Assembly (NCBI GenBank): GCA_964291275.2
Contig: OZ219800.1
Span: forward strand, 1,054,001 to 1,118,000
Length of the DNA stretch: 64,000 bases
Reading direction: 5' to 3'
Source: Bin80 sp964291275
GTDB taxonomy: Bacteria > Bacteroidota > Rhodothermia > Rhodothermales > Bin80
Shown here in pieces: positions 44,701 through 53,244 of this stretch. A program made the translations under genes and the position numbers. Positions within the stretch are counted from its first letter, which is position 1. Every line of letters starts with the position of its first letter. Below the pieces are notes generated by a model, which saw nothing but the letters and a program-made list of their open reading frames with translations, was not told where the DNA came from and did no database searches.

Positions 44701-46706
44701 TTGATTACGGCACCCTCATCGTGGCAGATCAGCACTAGACCGCCAGCTATTACCAGTTGGCGCAGGAACTGCCAGCCGTCGGGGCCAGGCAGGTTGTCCG
44801 GTCCGTGCAGAAATACAATTTCTGCGCCACCGGGACGCAGAAGGCCACTGTCCATAGGGGGTGTGGCCTCTGGATCAAGATTTTGAAAGCGAAGCGCGGC
44901 ATCCCGTTGGCTGAAGGCATCAAAGTGGGCTCGGGTCGTTTCCTCATTATCGCTAAAGAGCCAGAACTCGGACCGAGAATCTGAACTCGTCAGATAGTCC
45001 AGACACTTGGATAGGATGGTTTGATCAGGCTCCCGTAATCCGGCAAACTCGGCCACATGACAGCTGTACGCTCGCGCTCCCTCCGGATTTTCCAAGGCAG
45101 TGATCAACGCGGAGGGGCTGATCTCTCCCGCGGGAAGTCTGTCAAGATAGGACCGGTGTTCATGGATGAATTTCGGTTGCCAGGCGATCTCATGCTTACT
45201 GCTTAATAGATCATTCCAGCGCGGATTGGAGGTGAAATAGGTGTATTGATCAATGTGGAGGATGAGATCTCCTGTCGCACGGTCGTAGAAACTGATTGCA
45301 CCGGCGGCTCGCTCTCCGCGCTGCACCGAGTACTGACCTCGCTCGTTCGCATCCATCCAGTCTTCACTGGGCCGGGTCACATAACATGTAATCTGTGGGC
45401 CGGTGGGCGGTCGCAGGAAGGTTGTCCTTTCGGCTCTCTGCGGGATCGCAAATAAATGTGAAGCCGTCAAAAGGTGTGACAAGAAGATCTGGAGTCCCCC
45501 ATCCAGCAGCGGCGGACATCCTACATATCCCTCTTGCTGCCCTGTCGTCCAGAGCTCCTCATCCATTTCAATGTCTACAATCAGAGCCCTAGATTTGGGT
45601 TCTAACTCAAACAACTGTATGGTCTGGAAGTATGGCCCATACTGGAAAGTCTCGCTGAGGACTGCTTCAATCCGTTCGTAGAAATCACTCTGCTTCACGA
45701 ATACGGTCTCACACGAGGATCGGTCAATGTCCTCAAGGCGGGCCGGAACATCAATGAGGTGGGCCGAATCAACCTGCTTTACCCGTCCACGGCAATGCAC
45801 CTCGCTGGTGGCGTTGACATCGTATGATCGGGATGAGATTGTGAATACAAACTCGTCCGGGGTATTGGAGACCGGGCGCAGGGCAGTCTGGAGCCGAACC
45901 GGTGTCTTGGGAATCGGGCATGGCTGAAGGAATTCAAGTACTTCGAAGTGAACAGGAACGCCACTAAAAGCCTGGAGGATCAGTTCGATATAACCAGCAG
46001 CAGGCATGATCGCAGCATGATGCACGCGGTGGTCTGCTAACCAGGGGAAGTCCTTCTTGGAGAGCCGGGCTTCGAAGAGAAGGTGGTCGCTTGGTACCCT
46101 GTGGCCGATCAGCGGACCATGAGAGTACTCGCCCTGTCGGACGAAGAATTCGTTGTCGCTGAGGATGTTGATCGCTGCCCGCTCGTCCCGAGGATGTCCA
46201 GGAAGCAGATGGGAAATAGGCTTGGGTAGCGGGTACTGAGCCGCGAAATCCAGGGCCACGCCGGATTTGAAGAGCGAAGCAAGTGCCTGTTGGAACCCGA
46301 GCCGATCATCCAAATTTCGAGAGAGACTAGGAATACTGACCGGCAGTGGCGATGTCTGTTCAAGACATTGACTGACTGTCGATTGAAGCGCACCGTGCGG
46401 GGAGATCTCAAGAAATATATCGGGCTTGAAATCACGCATGATCGTGTTGACCCCTCGTGCAAACTGCACGGGTTTCCGGATATTTGTCCACCAGTACGCC
46501 CCATCCAGATGCTCTGTTTGCTTGCCGGTCACGGAAGAAATGAACGGAATGCTGCCATCAAAGGTGCTCTTATCCAAAAAAGATGGCTCTTCACTTTTAT
46601 GAGTGGGGCGCCTGTTTTTGGAGGCCTTCGGGGTACAGATCCAGTCCTCCGAGATAGAAGTAAATTGCATGGGCAAACCGCTGTGTGTTTCGGAATCCAC
46701 GCGCAC
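41790..46706 (-). CDS. Highly reducing type I polyketide synthase, 5'-truncated (AT'-DH-ER-KR-ACP)
   Basis: About 1590 genuine residues after an ISL3-derived start. Seen in order: the end of an acyltransferase (DGAYWWTNIRKPVQFARG, FLEISPHGALQ); dehydratase with WLADHRVHHAAIMPAAGY (His of HxxxGxxxxP present, Gly replaced by His); a non-catalytic linker; enoylreductase (GMEGSGIVRQIG, VLIHSAMGGVGHAAMSIARH); ketoreductase (YLVTGGLGGFGLRLISYLV, FSSTASALGNPGQINYSAAN); and ACP with FGLTSISVAELG carrying the presumed phosphopantetheine Ser. KS and most of AT are missing, cut at about 46584. It should make a reduced chain if whole; now non-functional. Confidence 0.9.
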   Translation of the reverse strand: MRVDSETHSGLPMQFTSISEDWICTPKASKNRRPTHKSEEPSFLDKSTFDGSIPFISSVTGKQTEHLDGAYWWTNIRKPVQFARGVNTIMRDFKPDIFLEISPHGALQSTVSQCLEQTSPLPVSIPSLSRNLDDRLGFQQALASLFKSGVALDFAAQYPLPKPISHLLPGHPRDERAAINILSDNEFFVRQGEYSHGPLIGHRVPSDHLLFEARLSKKDFPWLADHRVHHAAIMPAAGYIELILQAFSGVPVHFEVLEFLQPCPIPKTPVRLQTALRPVSNTPDEFVFTISSRSYDVNATSEVHCRGRVKQVDSAHLIDVPARLEDIDRSSCETVFVKQSDFYERIEAVLSETFQYGPYFQTIQLFELEPKSRALIVDIEMDEELWTTGQQEGYVGCPPLLDGGLQIFLSHLLTASHLFAIPQRAERTTFLRPPTGPQITCYVTRPSEDWMDANERGQYSVQRGERAAGAISFYDRATGDLILHIDQYTYFTSNPRWNDLLSSKHEIAWQPKFIHEHRSYLDRLPAGEISPSALITALENPEGARAYSCHVAEFAGLREPDQTILSKCLDYLTSSDSRSEFWLFSDNEETTRAHFDAFSQRDAALRFQNLDPEATPPMDSGLLRPGGAEIVFLHGPDNLPGPDGWQFLRQLVIAGGLVLICHDEGAVIKPDEEWSIVRAGRLTTLLQAQCSYTGETTDDPIPGPHWVLGEPDSWSSEWISLLDAPDTVHPIPHEAVIRGQFESVPAWSQAPDVLAIDFFCGSDPTDPTGQKATAQLIGFVQALVSARLTNANHLCQLTVITHRAAFDVQHPRGSALWGAIRSMAMEVGDEAKLDFRLIDLGGLDDLKTLNWLAHCDLRERELAVRENRLWVPRIVSIRERYSHVTADSEAAYRLTLDNPGQITGLEMKTYNLPILGPNDVEIDVEAAALNFRDVMVTLGLLPALAYERSALGHQVGMEGSGIVRQIGVQVQHCSVGDQVAFIAGGCIANRVVIPEYLVFAKPDRLNMEEAASSLSVYVTAYYSLIYLARLRKNQRVLIHSAMGGVGHAAMSIARHVGAQIYTSAGSEIKRKQLLAMGAQEAFDSHSYDWYEDLMAATDGEGVDVVLNSLAGRHIELCLQALRPGGWHCEIGKADIYADNHLRMRMFRKNLRFAAIDVDRLMLDDPHLTRELSKTCMDLLNEGILSPLPVTIFPYRDYAKALRLMTTGQHQGKLVLKTPNVDSGFPVSDIRPLFDTDATYLVTGGLGGFGLRLISYLVASGARHLTLLDRDPQRRRDAEWVRLSSALVYMDTECEIEIISGDVSIETEVQRCVQQIKRPLKGVFHLAGALDDRLLDDMTIESLQSVFAPKASGALYLHNATANCPLDYFVLFSSTASALGNPGQINYSAANGFLDGLAIARHQQGLPCLTHNMPAVADAGMAARSLPVLRMMRAIGIPPVSSDLAIANLDYALRALPDRPHLITSLFERPTWTVNFPDYMRIGRVMHNHDAFEAASDDELTLERVVELIAAKVAELCGYEEGEVDEPLSSFGLTSISVAELGTFIQSEFNYRVSALELMTTASSLSLAQGIIHGKKDAIQDESESGDPTAQAVSEASWPQAPRIPSSFANALEDHLPTATSQDSNNSPVATSSLKAQPA

Positions 46707-47988
46707 GAACTTTGACGGTTTTGATGCGGCTATTTATGCTTTCAGCTGGGCCATTACTAACTTTTAGAACGATCGCATTTATGATTCCCCATAGATGATT
46801 CTTAACCGTCTTAGCAGCTTTTTTCATGGGTTCAAGTCGACAACGCATGGCCCAGGATAACCAGCGCTTCCAGCCCTTGAGGGCCCAAGTACGACTGACA
46901 TAGTGCCACAATTTCTGGGACAGTTCCTTGATGGCCCATGCACGCGCCGTTTTCAGCGAACTGTGCTTTAATTGCTGGAATCGTTTCTTTTGTCGGGCAG
47001 ACATATTCTCCCGATTGGTGAGCCAGTCGTACTTGGTTCCGGTGAGATCCTCAATGCCCGCTTTCCGCAATTCCCGGTTCTCCTGCCGACGAACTTTATC
47101 CACCGCCTCTACAATCTTTTTCATCACATGAAAACGATCAAATGAAATCTTGGATTCTGCATCTGGAACATGTTTTTTCGTGGACTTGATGTAGGCGGGC
47201 CACATATCCATGCTCACACTCTCAATCGCTTCCAGTTGCGCAGCCGAACAGTCCTCATAATAGGCATCCAGACTCGTATGGGTGCGCTTTTCCTTGACAA
47301 ACAGCACCGTGCCCGTTTGGGAATCCGAAACCACCGTGATATACTTATGGCCCTTTTTGTACGAGGTCTCGTCCACACATATATGGGGAACCGGTTGCGG
47401 CTCTCTACGGGCGAGTCCGCGCTTTACCGCACGCGCCATGATGTTGGCGATCATCGTCCAACTGACGCCCAGCCTGGTGGCCACCGTTGAAATACTGGTT
47501 GTATCCTGCAACCAGTCAATTACCTTTCTTTCAAAAGCCATTGTAAAACGCATCCGCGCATCCGCCCAAGGGACCGAAACGGTCTTGATCTCATGCTCCG
47601 AACAGGCCACACGGGGAACTTTCGCAACCACGCTCGTCCGATACTCGCAGATATCCGTGTGGCGCCATTTCCGAAGACGATGGTCGTATCCAGGACAAAC
47701 TTCCCCACACTCTGGACAGTGCAATACCGAACCCTTTGAACAGATTACATGAATCTCAGCCGTAAAAGCCGTCTTGTCTTGCTTGATCTCCGAAATCTCC
47801 CAAGGAGATTCAATCCCTAAAAGATGATTTATGTCTTGTATACGTTGTTCCATCGTTGGTAAATGATTGTGATTGATTTTCGTCACAAAAACGCAGCTAA
47901 GATAACAACGAAATCAATCCCGAATCTATTCCAGCACTTACTTGTTCAGCCTAATTCTGACATCAAACCCACTTAAAAAGCGGAATCC
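46585..47988 (-). mobile_element. ISL3-family element
   Basis: The ends GGCTCTTCACTTTTATGAGTGGG and the complement of CCCACTTAAAAAGCGGAATCC match imperfectly as ISL3-type terminal repeats. The left end cuts the PKS gene; the right end adjoins an IS110 remnant. No 8-bp duplication is visible, consistent with deletion next to the element. Confidence 0.75.
46597..47886 (-). CDS. ISL3-family transposase
   Basis: A 429-aa transposase. Seen: N-terminal zinc finger (VLHCPECGEVCPGYDHRLRK), helix-turn-helix ISTVATRLGVSWTMIANIMA, and the DDE domain with Asp in ICVDETSYKKGHKY, Asp in VSMDMWPAYI and Glu in SNGPAESINSRIKTVKVRAR. Length is typical of the family and the frame is intact. Its last codons fall within the terminal repeat. 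Confidence 0.93.
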   Translation of the reverse strand: MTKINHNHLPTMEQRIQDINHLLGIESPWEISEIKQDKTAFTAEIHVICSKGSVLHCPECGEVCPGYDHRLRKWRHTDICEYRTSVVAKVPRVACSEHEIKTVSVPWADARMRFTMAFERKVIDWLQDTTSISTVATRLGVSWTMIANIMARAVKRGLARREPQPVPHICVDETSYKKGHKYITVVSDSQTGTVLFVKEKRTHTSLDAYYEDCSAAQLEAIESVSMDMWPAYIKSTKKHVPDAESKISFDRFHVMKKIVEAVDKVRRQENRELRKAGIEDLTGTKYDWLTNRENMSARQKKRFQQLKHSSLKTARAWAIKELSQKLWHYVSRTWALKGWKRWLSWAMRCRLEPMKKAAKTVKNHLWGIINAIVLKVSNGPAESINSRIKTVKVRARGFRNTQRFAHAIYFYLGGLDLYPEGLQKQAPHS

Positions 47989-48911
47989 CCTCACAAGTTA
48001 AATATTTGGCGGTCGAGGAATCTTCTTTGGCCGGCTGGATCGCCGGAGCCCTTCGCCCCTACGAAACCGAAGTGATTGTTTGTGATCCCCGACACAATGC
48101 ACTCATCAGTCGCAGCAGCAACAAGGATGACTACACGGACGCCGTCAAACTCTGCCGGTTGCTTCGATTAGGTGAATTAGCCCCGGTCTATTACCCCGAT
48201 CATGAGCACCGGACGGACTTCAAGATTGCAGTGCAACAGTATTTAGTCTTTCGGTGCGATAATGCTACTTTGAAAAGACAAATCAAGGCCAAGTATCACT
48301 AGGCGGGACTGGTACGCATGACCGGGACCGCAGTCTTCAGCAAGACGCATCGCGGGAGTTATCTCAATCAGTTGTCGACGAAGGCCCGGCAGCAGGTTGT
48401 TGCGCGTCTGTACAAGCGTCTGGACGCGCTTGGCAAGCTACGGCAAGAGGCCCGCACCGCCATGATTGAGCTGGGGCGACGCGATCCGGAAATCACCCAG
48501 TTCCAGCGTATGCCCGGCATCGGCGTTGTGGGGGCGCATGTGTTCAGTGCATTCATCCAGACCCCGCACAGGTTTGCCACGAAGCAGAAGCTGTGGCGGT
48601 ACTGCCGACTCGGTGTCGTTGAACGCAGTAGTGCAGGCAAGCCGTTAGCCTACAAACGCCTTGATCGTTCGGGACAGGGGGCACTGAAAGCCCTGAGTCA
48701 TCCGTGCTGGCTTTCTTCTTTGCGAACGGCACAACCGAATGAGGTCTCCTTGTTTTATGATGCCTAATTACGTCGCACCCGTGACACGGTGCACGTTCGG
48801 CTGAATACGCAGTGCAAAATACTCAGCGTGCTCTGGACGATCTGGAAGAACAATGTAGACTACAACCCACAACTTTTTTATCAAGCACCTGCACCCGCGG
48901 TGGGCGCGTAA
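47989..48911 (+). pseudogene. IS110/IS1111-type transposase remnant
   Basis: The N-terminus is gone at the ISL3 end. Seen: VIVCDPRHNALISRSSNKDD and YTDAVKLCRLLRLG of the DEDD domain, then an in-frame TAG at 48300-48302 (..IKAKYH*AGLVRMTG), then the C-terminal domain FQRMPGIGVVGAHVF and a catalytic region reading ERSSAGKPL. After about 48700 the sense moves to another frame (RTRDTVHVRLNTQ.. PQLFYQAPAPAVGA). At least three inactivating changes. It is unrelated in detail to the IS110 copies at 21-25 kb. Confidence 0.8.
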
Positions 48912-49055
48912 TCTGTGGTGAATCCATTGAGATATGAGAAAATTCCATTCTCATAACCCTCTACACGCGTTTAGGGTTTTCTTTTCCTAGGAACGAACCT
49001 TACTAAAATGGTAGCGCTGCAGGCCTCCGTCAAACATAAATCACTTTGCGTAACC

Positions 49056-49355
49056 ATGTCCAAACAATACATCCTGACCGCTCTGAGAGCCATCAAGTAC
49101 GTGCTATTCCTACTACTGGTGACTGCGGTCATTCTTGTCTTTCTGCCCGAGACATCAGTTAGTTACAATAGTGCAGAGGTTAATTTGGAAGAGCAGGAAA
49201 CCACAACCCTTAGGCCTACCCATAGCTGGACTGAATACCGTTGTGAGGGAGTAGCAGAATGCCGGTACAAAAGCTGTGAGGAAGAAGGAACTGAATGTCA
49301 CCCCGGTGATAGCACACCATGCTTAGATTCGGAAGGCGAGTCATGTGGTCAATGA
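49056..49355 (+). CDS. Small exported Cys-rich peptide, NVEALA-like
   Basis: About 99 aa from ATG 49056; an ATG 48 bases upstream is possible but less likely. Seen: N-terminal membrane or signal segment (AIKYVLFLLLVTAVILVFLP), then SYNSAEVNLEEQE, and a C-terminal part with six Cys (YRCEGVAECRYKSCEEEG, CHPGDSTPCLDSEGESCGQ). In Bacteroidota, small NVEALA-type peptides with similar layout stand next to six-bladed propeller genes, as here; the motif itself is not exact (AEVNLEE). Function is unknown; a secreted signalling or export cargo is possible (inference). Confidence 0.6.
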   Translation: MSKQYILTALRAIKYVLFLLLVTAVILVFLPETSVSYNSAEVNLEEQETTTLRPTHSWTEYRCEGVAECRYKSCEEEGTECHPGDSTPCLDSEGESCGQ

Positions 49356-49481
49356 TTCTTGGCAACTGGATCGTTTGTTAACGACCATTACGACCATAAA
49401 ACAATTCCATATACCCAACAGACATCCCCGTATTCCTTACATGGAAGGCTGTTGTTGGTTTAGTGGAGACTTTTCAAGTTC

Positions 49482-50582
49482 ATGCCAAGCGACTCAAAAA
49501 TACTGACTCCGCAAAGTTGCAGGACAGGTGGCTTAGTGTGCAATATCCTTCTGTGCGCTCTATTGTTGTTTATAACGCGTCCATCTACCGCATATGGCCA
49601 AGCCTCTGAATTAGAGGATTTTGAATCGTACATAAGTGCAGCCTTTCGCAAAACACACACCATATCCTTTTCGGGCAACGATACACTGCTGATAGGCGTA
49701 ATCTCAACGGTTGATGTGGGTAGTAATGGACGATTAATGATCACCGACAGAGTAGGTAATCAGGCTATTCTATTCGAGGACGATGGCACCTACATAGCAC
49801 ATTTGGATGCCCACCAATGTAACCCTGAGGTTCGCTTTTTTTTCACCGGCACAAAGATCCGACCTGATTCCCAGGTACTGGTGCTGGGTACCAGTCCATG
49901 GGGGTTCTTATTTGACGGAGGAGGGCAATGTAAAAGCGCTATGTCAATAGAGTTTGCCGGCACCAGACATAACAATTTGGTCTTGGAAAATGCTGATAAA
50001 ATGATTGGCGTCTACGATACGGGTACCGGGCAAGTCTTGCGATTCATGGATGGCGTTGGTCGAAAAACACGAGAGGTCGAGCTTCCTAAGAGCCCGGCTC
50101 CGGGCGTTGATTATAGATTTATGGGAGGGGGATTAGTCAAGACTACGAAGCATCTCTATTTTGCAACACCATCCTCAGTTCTTACACAATTGGATTTGGA
50201 AGGTCGTCTGATTCGGGTATTTGAGTTTGAAAACCCCTGGTTTCGCCAGATCAATCAAGATGTGCCCGACCCATTTGATCCTGACTACCCCCGCTTGGAT
50301 AGACATTTGAAAAGAGTTGTGCGGAATAGGTCTATGGTAGAGAATGTGTTATTGCTTGACCATGACCTAGTGATGATTCAGTACCATAATGGTGCAGATC
50401 GCGGAGCTGGCTTGCAAGTATTTGATGACGCGGGCAATTTAGTTACCGAACTGCTAAAAGGTGATGACTATTTCATCTACGCCCGCGACGGCTTGGCGTA
50501 TCGTGTTGTTCAGCCTGACATGGATGCCTCAGGTAATTTGCCAAACCCACACCTTGAGGTATATGAGTTTAGGGGACGGTGA
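49482..50582 (+). CDS. Six-bladed beta-propeller exported protein
   Basis: A 366-aa protein. Seen: signal segment GLVCNILLCALLLFITRPS then TAYGQ; blade signatures such as STVDVGSNGRLMITDRVGN, AILFEDDGTYIAHLDAHQCN, LTQLDLEGRLIRVFEFENP and LQVFDDAGNLVTEL, resembling the 6-bladed propeller (BF3884-like) proteins of Bacteroidota. It follows the small Cys-rich gene by 126 bases. The N-terminal start is uncertain; another Met could lie nearer the hydrophobic segment. Ligand unknown. Confidence 0.8.
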   Translation: MPSDSKILTPQSCRTGGLVCNILLCALLLFITRPSTAYGQASELEDFESYISAAFRKTHTISFSGNDTLLIGVISTVDVGSNGRLMITDRVGNQAILFEDDGTYIAHLDAHQCNPEVRFFFTGTKIRPDSQVLVLGTSPWGFLFDGGGQCKSAMSIEFAGTRHNNLVLENADKMIGVYDTGTGQVLRFMDGVGRKTREVELPKSPAPGVDYRFMGGGLVKTTKHLYFATPSSVLTQLDLEGRLIRVFEFENPWFRQINQDVPDPFDPDYPRLDRHLKRVVRNRSMVENVLLLDHDLVMIQYHNGADRGAGLQVFDDAGNLVTELLKGDDYFIYARDGLAYRVVQPDMDASGNLPNPHLEVYEFRGR

Positions 50583-50916
50583 TCAACAAAAATGTCCTCT
50601 AAAGTGAGTTATTGCAATAACCGTGGTGATTTTTGGCCTCCTAGCCGTTGGAATGATTTCGTGGGTGGGAGGGGTTCAGAGTAGCCAGTATATATTTCCT
50701 GATCGAGACACATAATAGCCATTCCTTGATCACAGCTTGCTGAGTTCCTAGGATGCGACCATCCGGGAGCGCATTAGTAACCACTTGTCCTTCCGCCATG
50801 CGGGCAACTGCCACGTATACGAAAAAGTTGGCCGACTTCGGAACCTAATGCTCTGATTGACCTTACCTGTACCCGGTATGGTTACATCCTAATCACCTAC
50901 CGATACAGTACCGCTG
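50583..50916. other. Intergenic stretch with a possible minus-strand gene remnant
   Basis: On the minus strand about 50660-50825 reads VAVARMAEGQVVTNALPDGR then ILGTQQAVIKEWLLC without stop, which looks like a fragment of a small gene (perhaps of the DUF4160 type), but no start or clean end is present. Nothing else is supported. Confidence 0.25.
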
Positions 50917-52005
50917 ATGCACTTTCTAGACGTGAAGCATATCTCTACAGACCTCAAGGCCCTGTCTCCCTCCGGGCTAGAGGAATGGGTTATGGAATTG
51001 GGTGAACCAAAATGGCGTGCACGTCAAATTCTGCGCTGGATGTACTCGAAGAAAGCTGTGGATTCTTTCGAGTCCATGCTGAATCTACCTGTATCACTTA
51101 GAGATACGCTTATAAAGAGTGCTCGCATGGAGCGCTTGAAGGTGCAGGCACTCTTCACAGCACGTGATCAAACGGCAAAAGCACTTATGCAGTTACCCTC
51201 AGGGCGAAATATTGAATCAGTCCTAATTCCGCATTTTGATGATCACGGGAATCCGGTCCGGCTGACAGTATGCGTTTCCAGTCAGGTCGGCTGTGCGATG
51301 GGTTGTACGTTCTGCGCAACAGGGAGAATGGGTTTTCAGGAAAATCTGACCTGTGGACAGATTGTAGATCAGGTCACCTATATGCGTAAAGTGGCCTACG
51401 AACGCTTCGACCGGGATATATCTAACGTGGTCTATATGGGGATGGGAGAACCACTCCTTAACTATAAAGCACTCTTAGCCAGTCTGGATATCCTAACACA
51501 CCCGGAAGCCTGTGGGCTTTCTCCACGGAGGATCACTGTATCGACCGTCGGACTTGCGCGTCGCATACGCGATTTGGCAAACGATGCCCCCCGGGTGAGC
51601 CTAGCCGTTTCGCTGCACGCACCCACTGAATCCAAGCGGGCAAGTATCATGCCCATCAGCCGCAATGCCCTCACTGGTCTGAAAGCATTGACACCTGCCA
51701 TGCGATATCATACAGATACTACAGGGCGCCCGCTAACATTTGAGTATTGCCTGTTTAAGGGATTTAACGACTCTTTAGAGGATGCAAAAACCTTGGCCCA
51801 AATCTGCCACAGCGTTAGCGCAAAGGTTAACCTGATTATGTACAACAGCGTGCCCGGGACAGCATTCGAACGTACAAGCGAGAAACAGCTGAACGAATTT
51901 ATGGCGCAACTGTCGAAACATGGGGTAACCGTGACGGTGCGGCGAAGCCGTGGAGCAGACATTGCCGCCGCATGTGGACAACTCGCCGATCAATCGCAGG
52001 CATAA
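50917..52005 (+). CDS. rlmN: 23S rRNA (adenine2503-C2)/tRNA A37 methyltransferase RlmN
   Basis: A 362-aa radical SAM methylase of normal length. Seen: an N-terminal accessory domain (EWVMELGEPKWRARQILRWM), the cluster motif GCAMGCTFCATGRMGF (CxxxCxxC), NVVYMGMGEPLLN, RITVSTVGLARRI, LAVSLHAPTESKR, and the C-terminal RRSRGADIAAACGQL with the methyl-carrying Cys. It methylates A2503 of 23S rRNA and A37 of some tRNAs. It appears to be a single-gene unit on the plus strand. Confidence 0.97.
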   Translation: MHFLDVKHISTDLKALSPSGLEEWVMELGEPKWRARQILRWMYSKKAVDSFESMLNLPVSLRDTLIKSARMERLKVQALFTARDQTAKALMQLPSGRNIESVLIPHFDDHGNPVRLTVCVSSQVGCAMGCTFCATGRMGFQENLTCGQIVDQVTYMRKVAYERFDRDISNVVYMGMGEPLLNYKALLASLDILTHPEACGLSPRRITVSTVGLARRIRDLANDAPRVSLAVSLHAPTESKRASIMPISRNALTGLKALTPAMRYHTDTTGRPLTFEYCLFKGFNDSLEDAKTLAQICHSVSAKVNLIMYNSVPGTAFERTSEKQLNEFMAQLSKHGVTVTVRRSRGADIAAACGQLADQSQA

Positions 52006-52191
52006 CTCGCGATCGAAAACTGCTCCGAAACTCTCGCAGATCCTACCGGTGCATCCCAACCCCCAGGCTGCAGGCTACCCATTATCCAACCAAGGGGCAG
52101 GTTTATGACTCCTGATCAGCCTTCAGAATACCGCACTGCCATGAAATCCCGACACGCATCAACAGGTTTACATTCTTTGGGTAACCACACA

Positions 52192-53244
52192 CTACTCACC
52201 CTCTCTCCATATAAAAATGCCCGTGGTATCAATATACCCAGACCGTCCCTCCAGCGTTACCCAGGCAAGTCCATGATCGAACGAGGAGGCTCTCTCGTAT
52301 CGCGGCGGGATAACCATTGTTCCTCGAGGATTTATAAAGCCATAGCCGTCACTGGTCAGGACGAGCGCTCGTCCTCCTGAAAAGTCGCCGGCTCCAAGGT
52401 AACTGGGCGAGACTACAACTTCACCGGTGCGATCAATAAAGCCCCACAAGCCATCCTCATTCACACGCGCACGGTTTTCTTTGAAGGGAAATATCTGCTC
52501 ATAGCGAAGCTCCAGCACAAAGGCACCCGTAGAATCAATGAATCCCTGCTGTCTACCTCTTCGGGCAAGGGCCAGCCCCTCGGTGGGATTGCGCATGGCA
52601 TTGAAGATCGGCTCAACCACCCAGGTGCCAGTCGTATCAATAAGACCCCACCGGGTATTGACCCTGACAACCAGGACCTTACGAACAACTTCCACTGCAG
52701 CCAACCCATCTGAGAATGGTAGTGCACGAACAAACTCCTCGGGTAAGATTGTTTCACCTGCCTTGTTGATGTAACCCCATTTTGGCTCAAGTCCTACAAC
52801 TGTACCGGGGCGTCCGCGAACAGAAGCCAATCCCTCACTGAAATCCAGCGCCGCCGTAAAGTACTCATCTGTAATCCGTGAACCGGTCCTGTCGATAAAA
52901 CTCCAGTATTGACCGGACTGAACGCGCGCAACCCCATTTGCAAACGGAAAAACAGAAGAAAATTGCGGCTTAACATGCACCGAGTCCTGTGTATCAATGA
53001 AACCCCACGCGTAACCGAGTCGCACCGCAGCCAACCCCTCAGACGACACCTGTGCTCCATCATACTTCGGTTCAATGACAAGCTCACCTGTAGCATCAAT
53101 GAACCCGAACCGACCATTTTCTATGATCGGGTATATGGTTTCAACATCCTGACCATAGACCGCATTACCTGCTGACAGAAGACCCGTAAGCAGCACGCAT
53201 GCAACAACTTTATCCCGACGGTACCAGAGCAAATGCATTATCAA
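52192..53244 (-). CDS. WG-repeat exported protein
   Basis: A 350-aa exported protein. Seen: signal segment VVACVLLTGLLSAGNAVYGQ, then about seven WG (KWG) repeats with the pattern G-x-WGFIDxTG-x-x-V-x-P-x-F/Y, for example YAWGFIDTQDSVHVKPQF, RWGLIDTTGTWVVEPIF, LWGFIDRTGEVVVSPSY. WG repeats form a beta-rich surface domain of unknown role. Its start overlaps the end of panC by about 35 bases, so the two are probably translated together. Confidence 0.88.
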   Translation of the reverse strand: MIMHLLWYRRDKVVACVLLTGLLSAGNAVYGQDVETIYPIIENGRFGFIDATGELVIEPKYDGAQVSSEGLAAVRLGYAWGFIDTQDSVHVKPQFSSVFPFANGVARVQSGQYWSFIDRTGSRITDEYFTAALDFSEGLASVRGRPGTVVGLEPKWGYINKAGETILPEEFVRALPFSDGLAAVEVVRKVLVVRVNTRWGLIDTTGTWVVEPIFNAMRNPTEGLALARRGRQQGFIDSTGAFVLELRYEQIFPFKENRARVNEDGLWGFIDRTGEVVVSPSYLGAGDFSGGRALVLTSDGYGFINPRGTMVIPPRYERASSFDHGLAWVTLEGRSGYIDTTGIFIWREGE

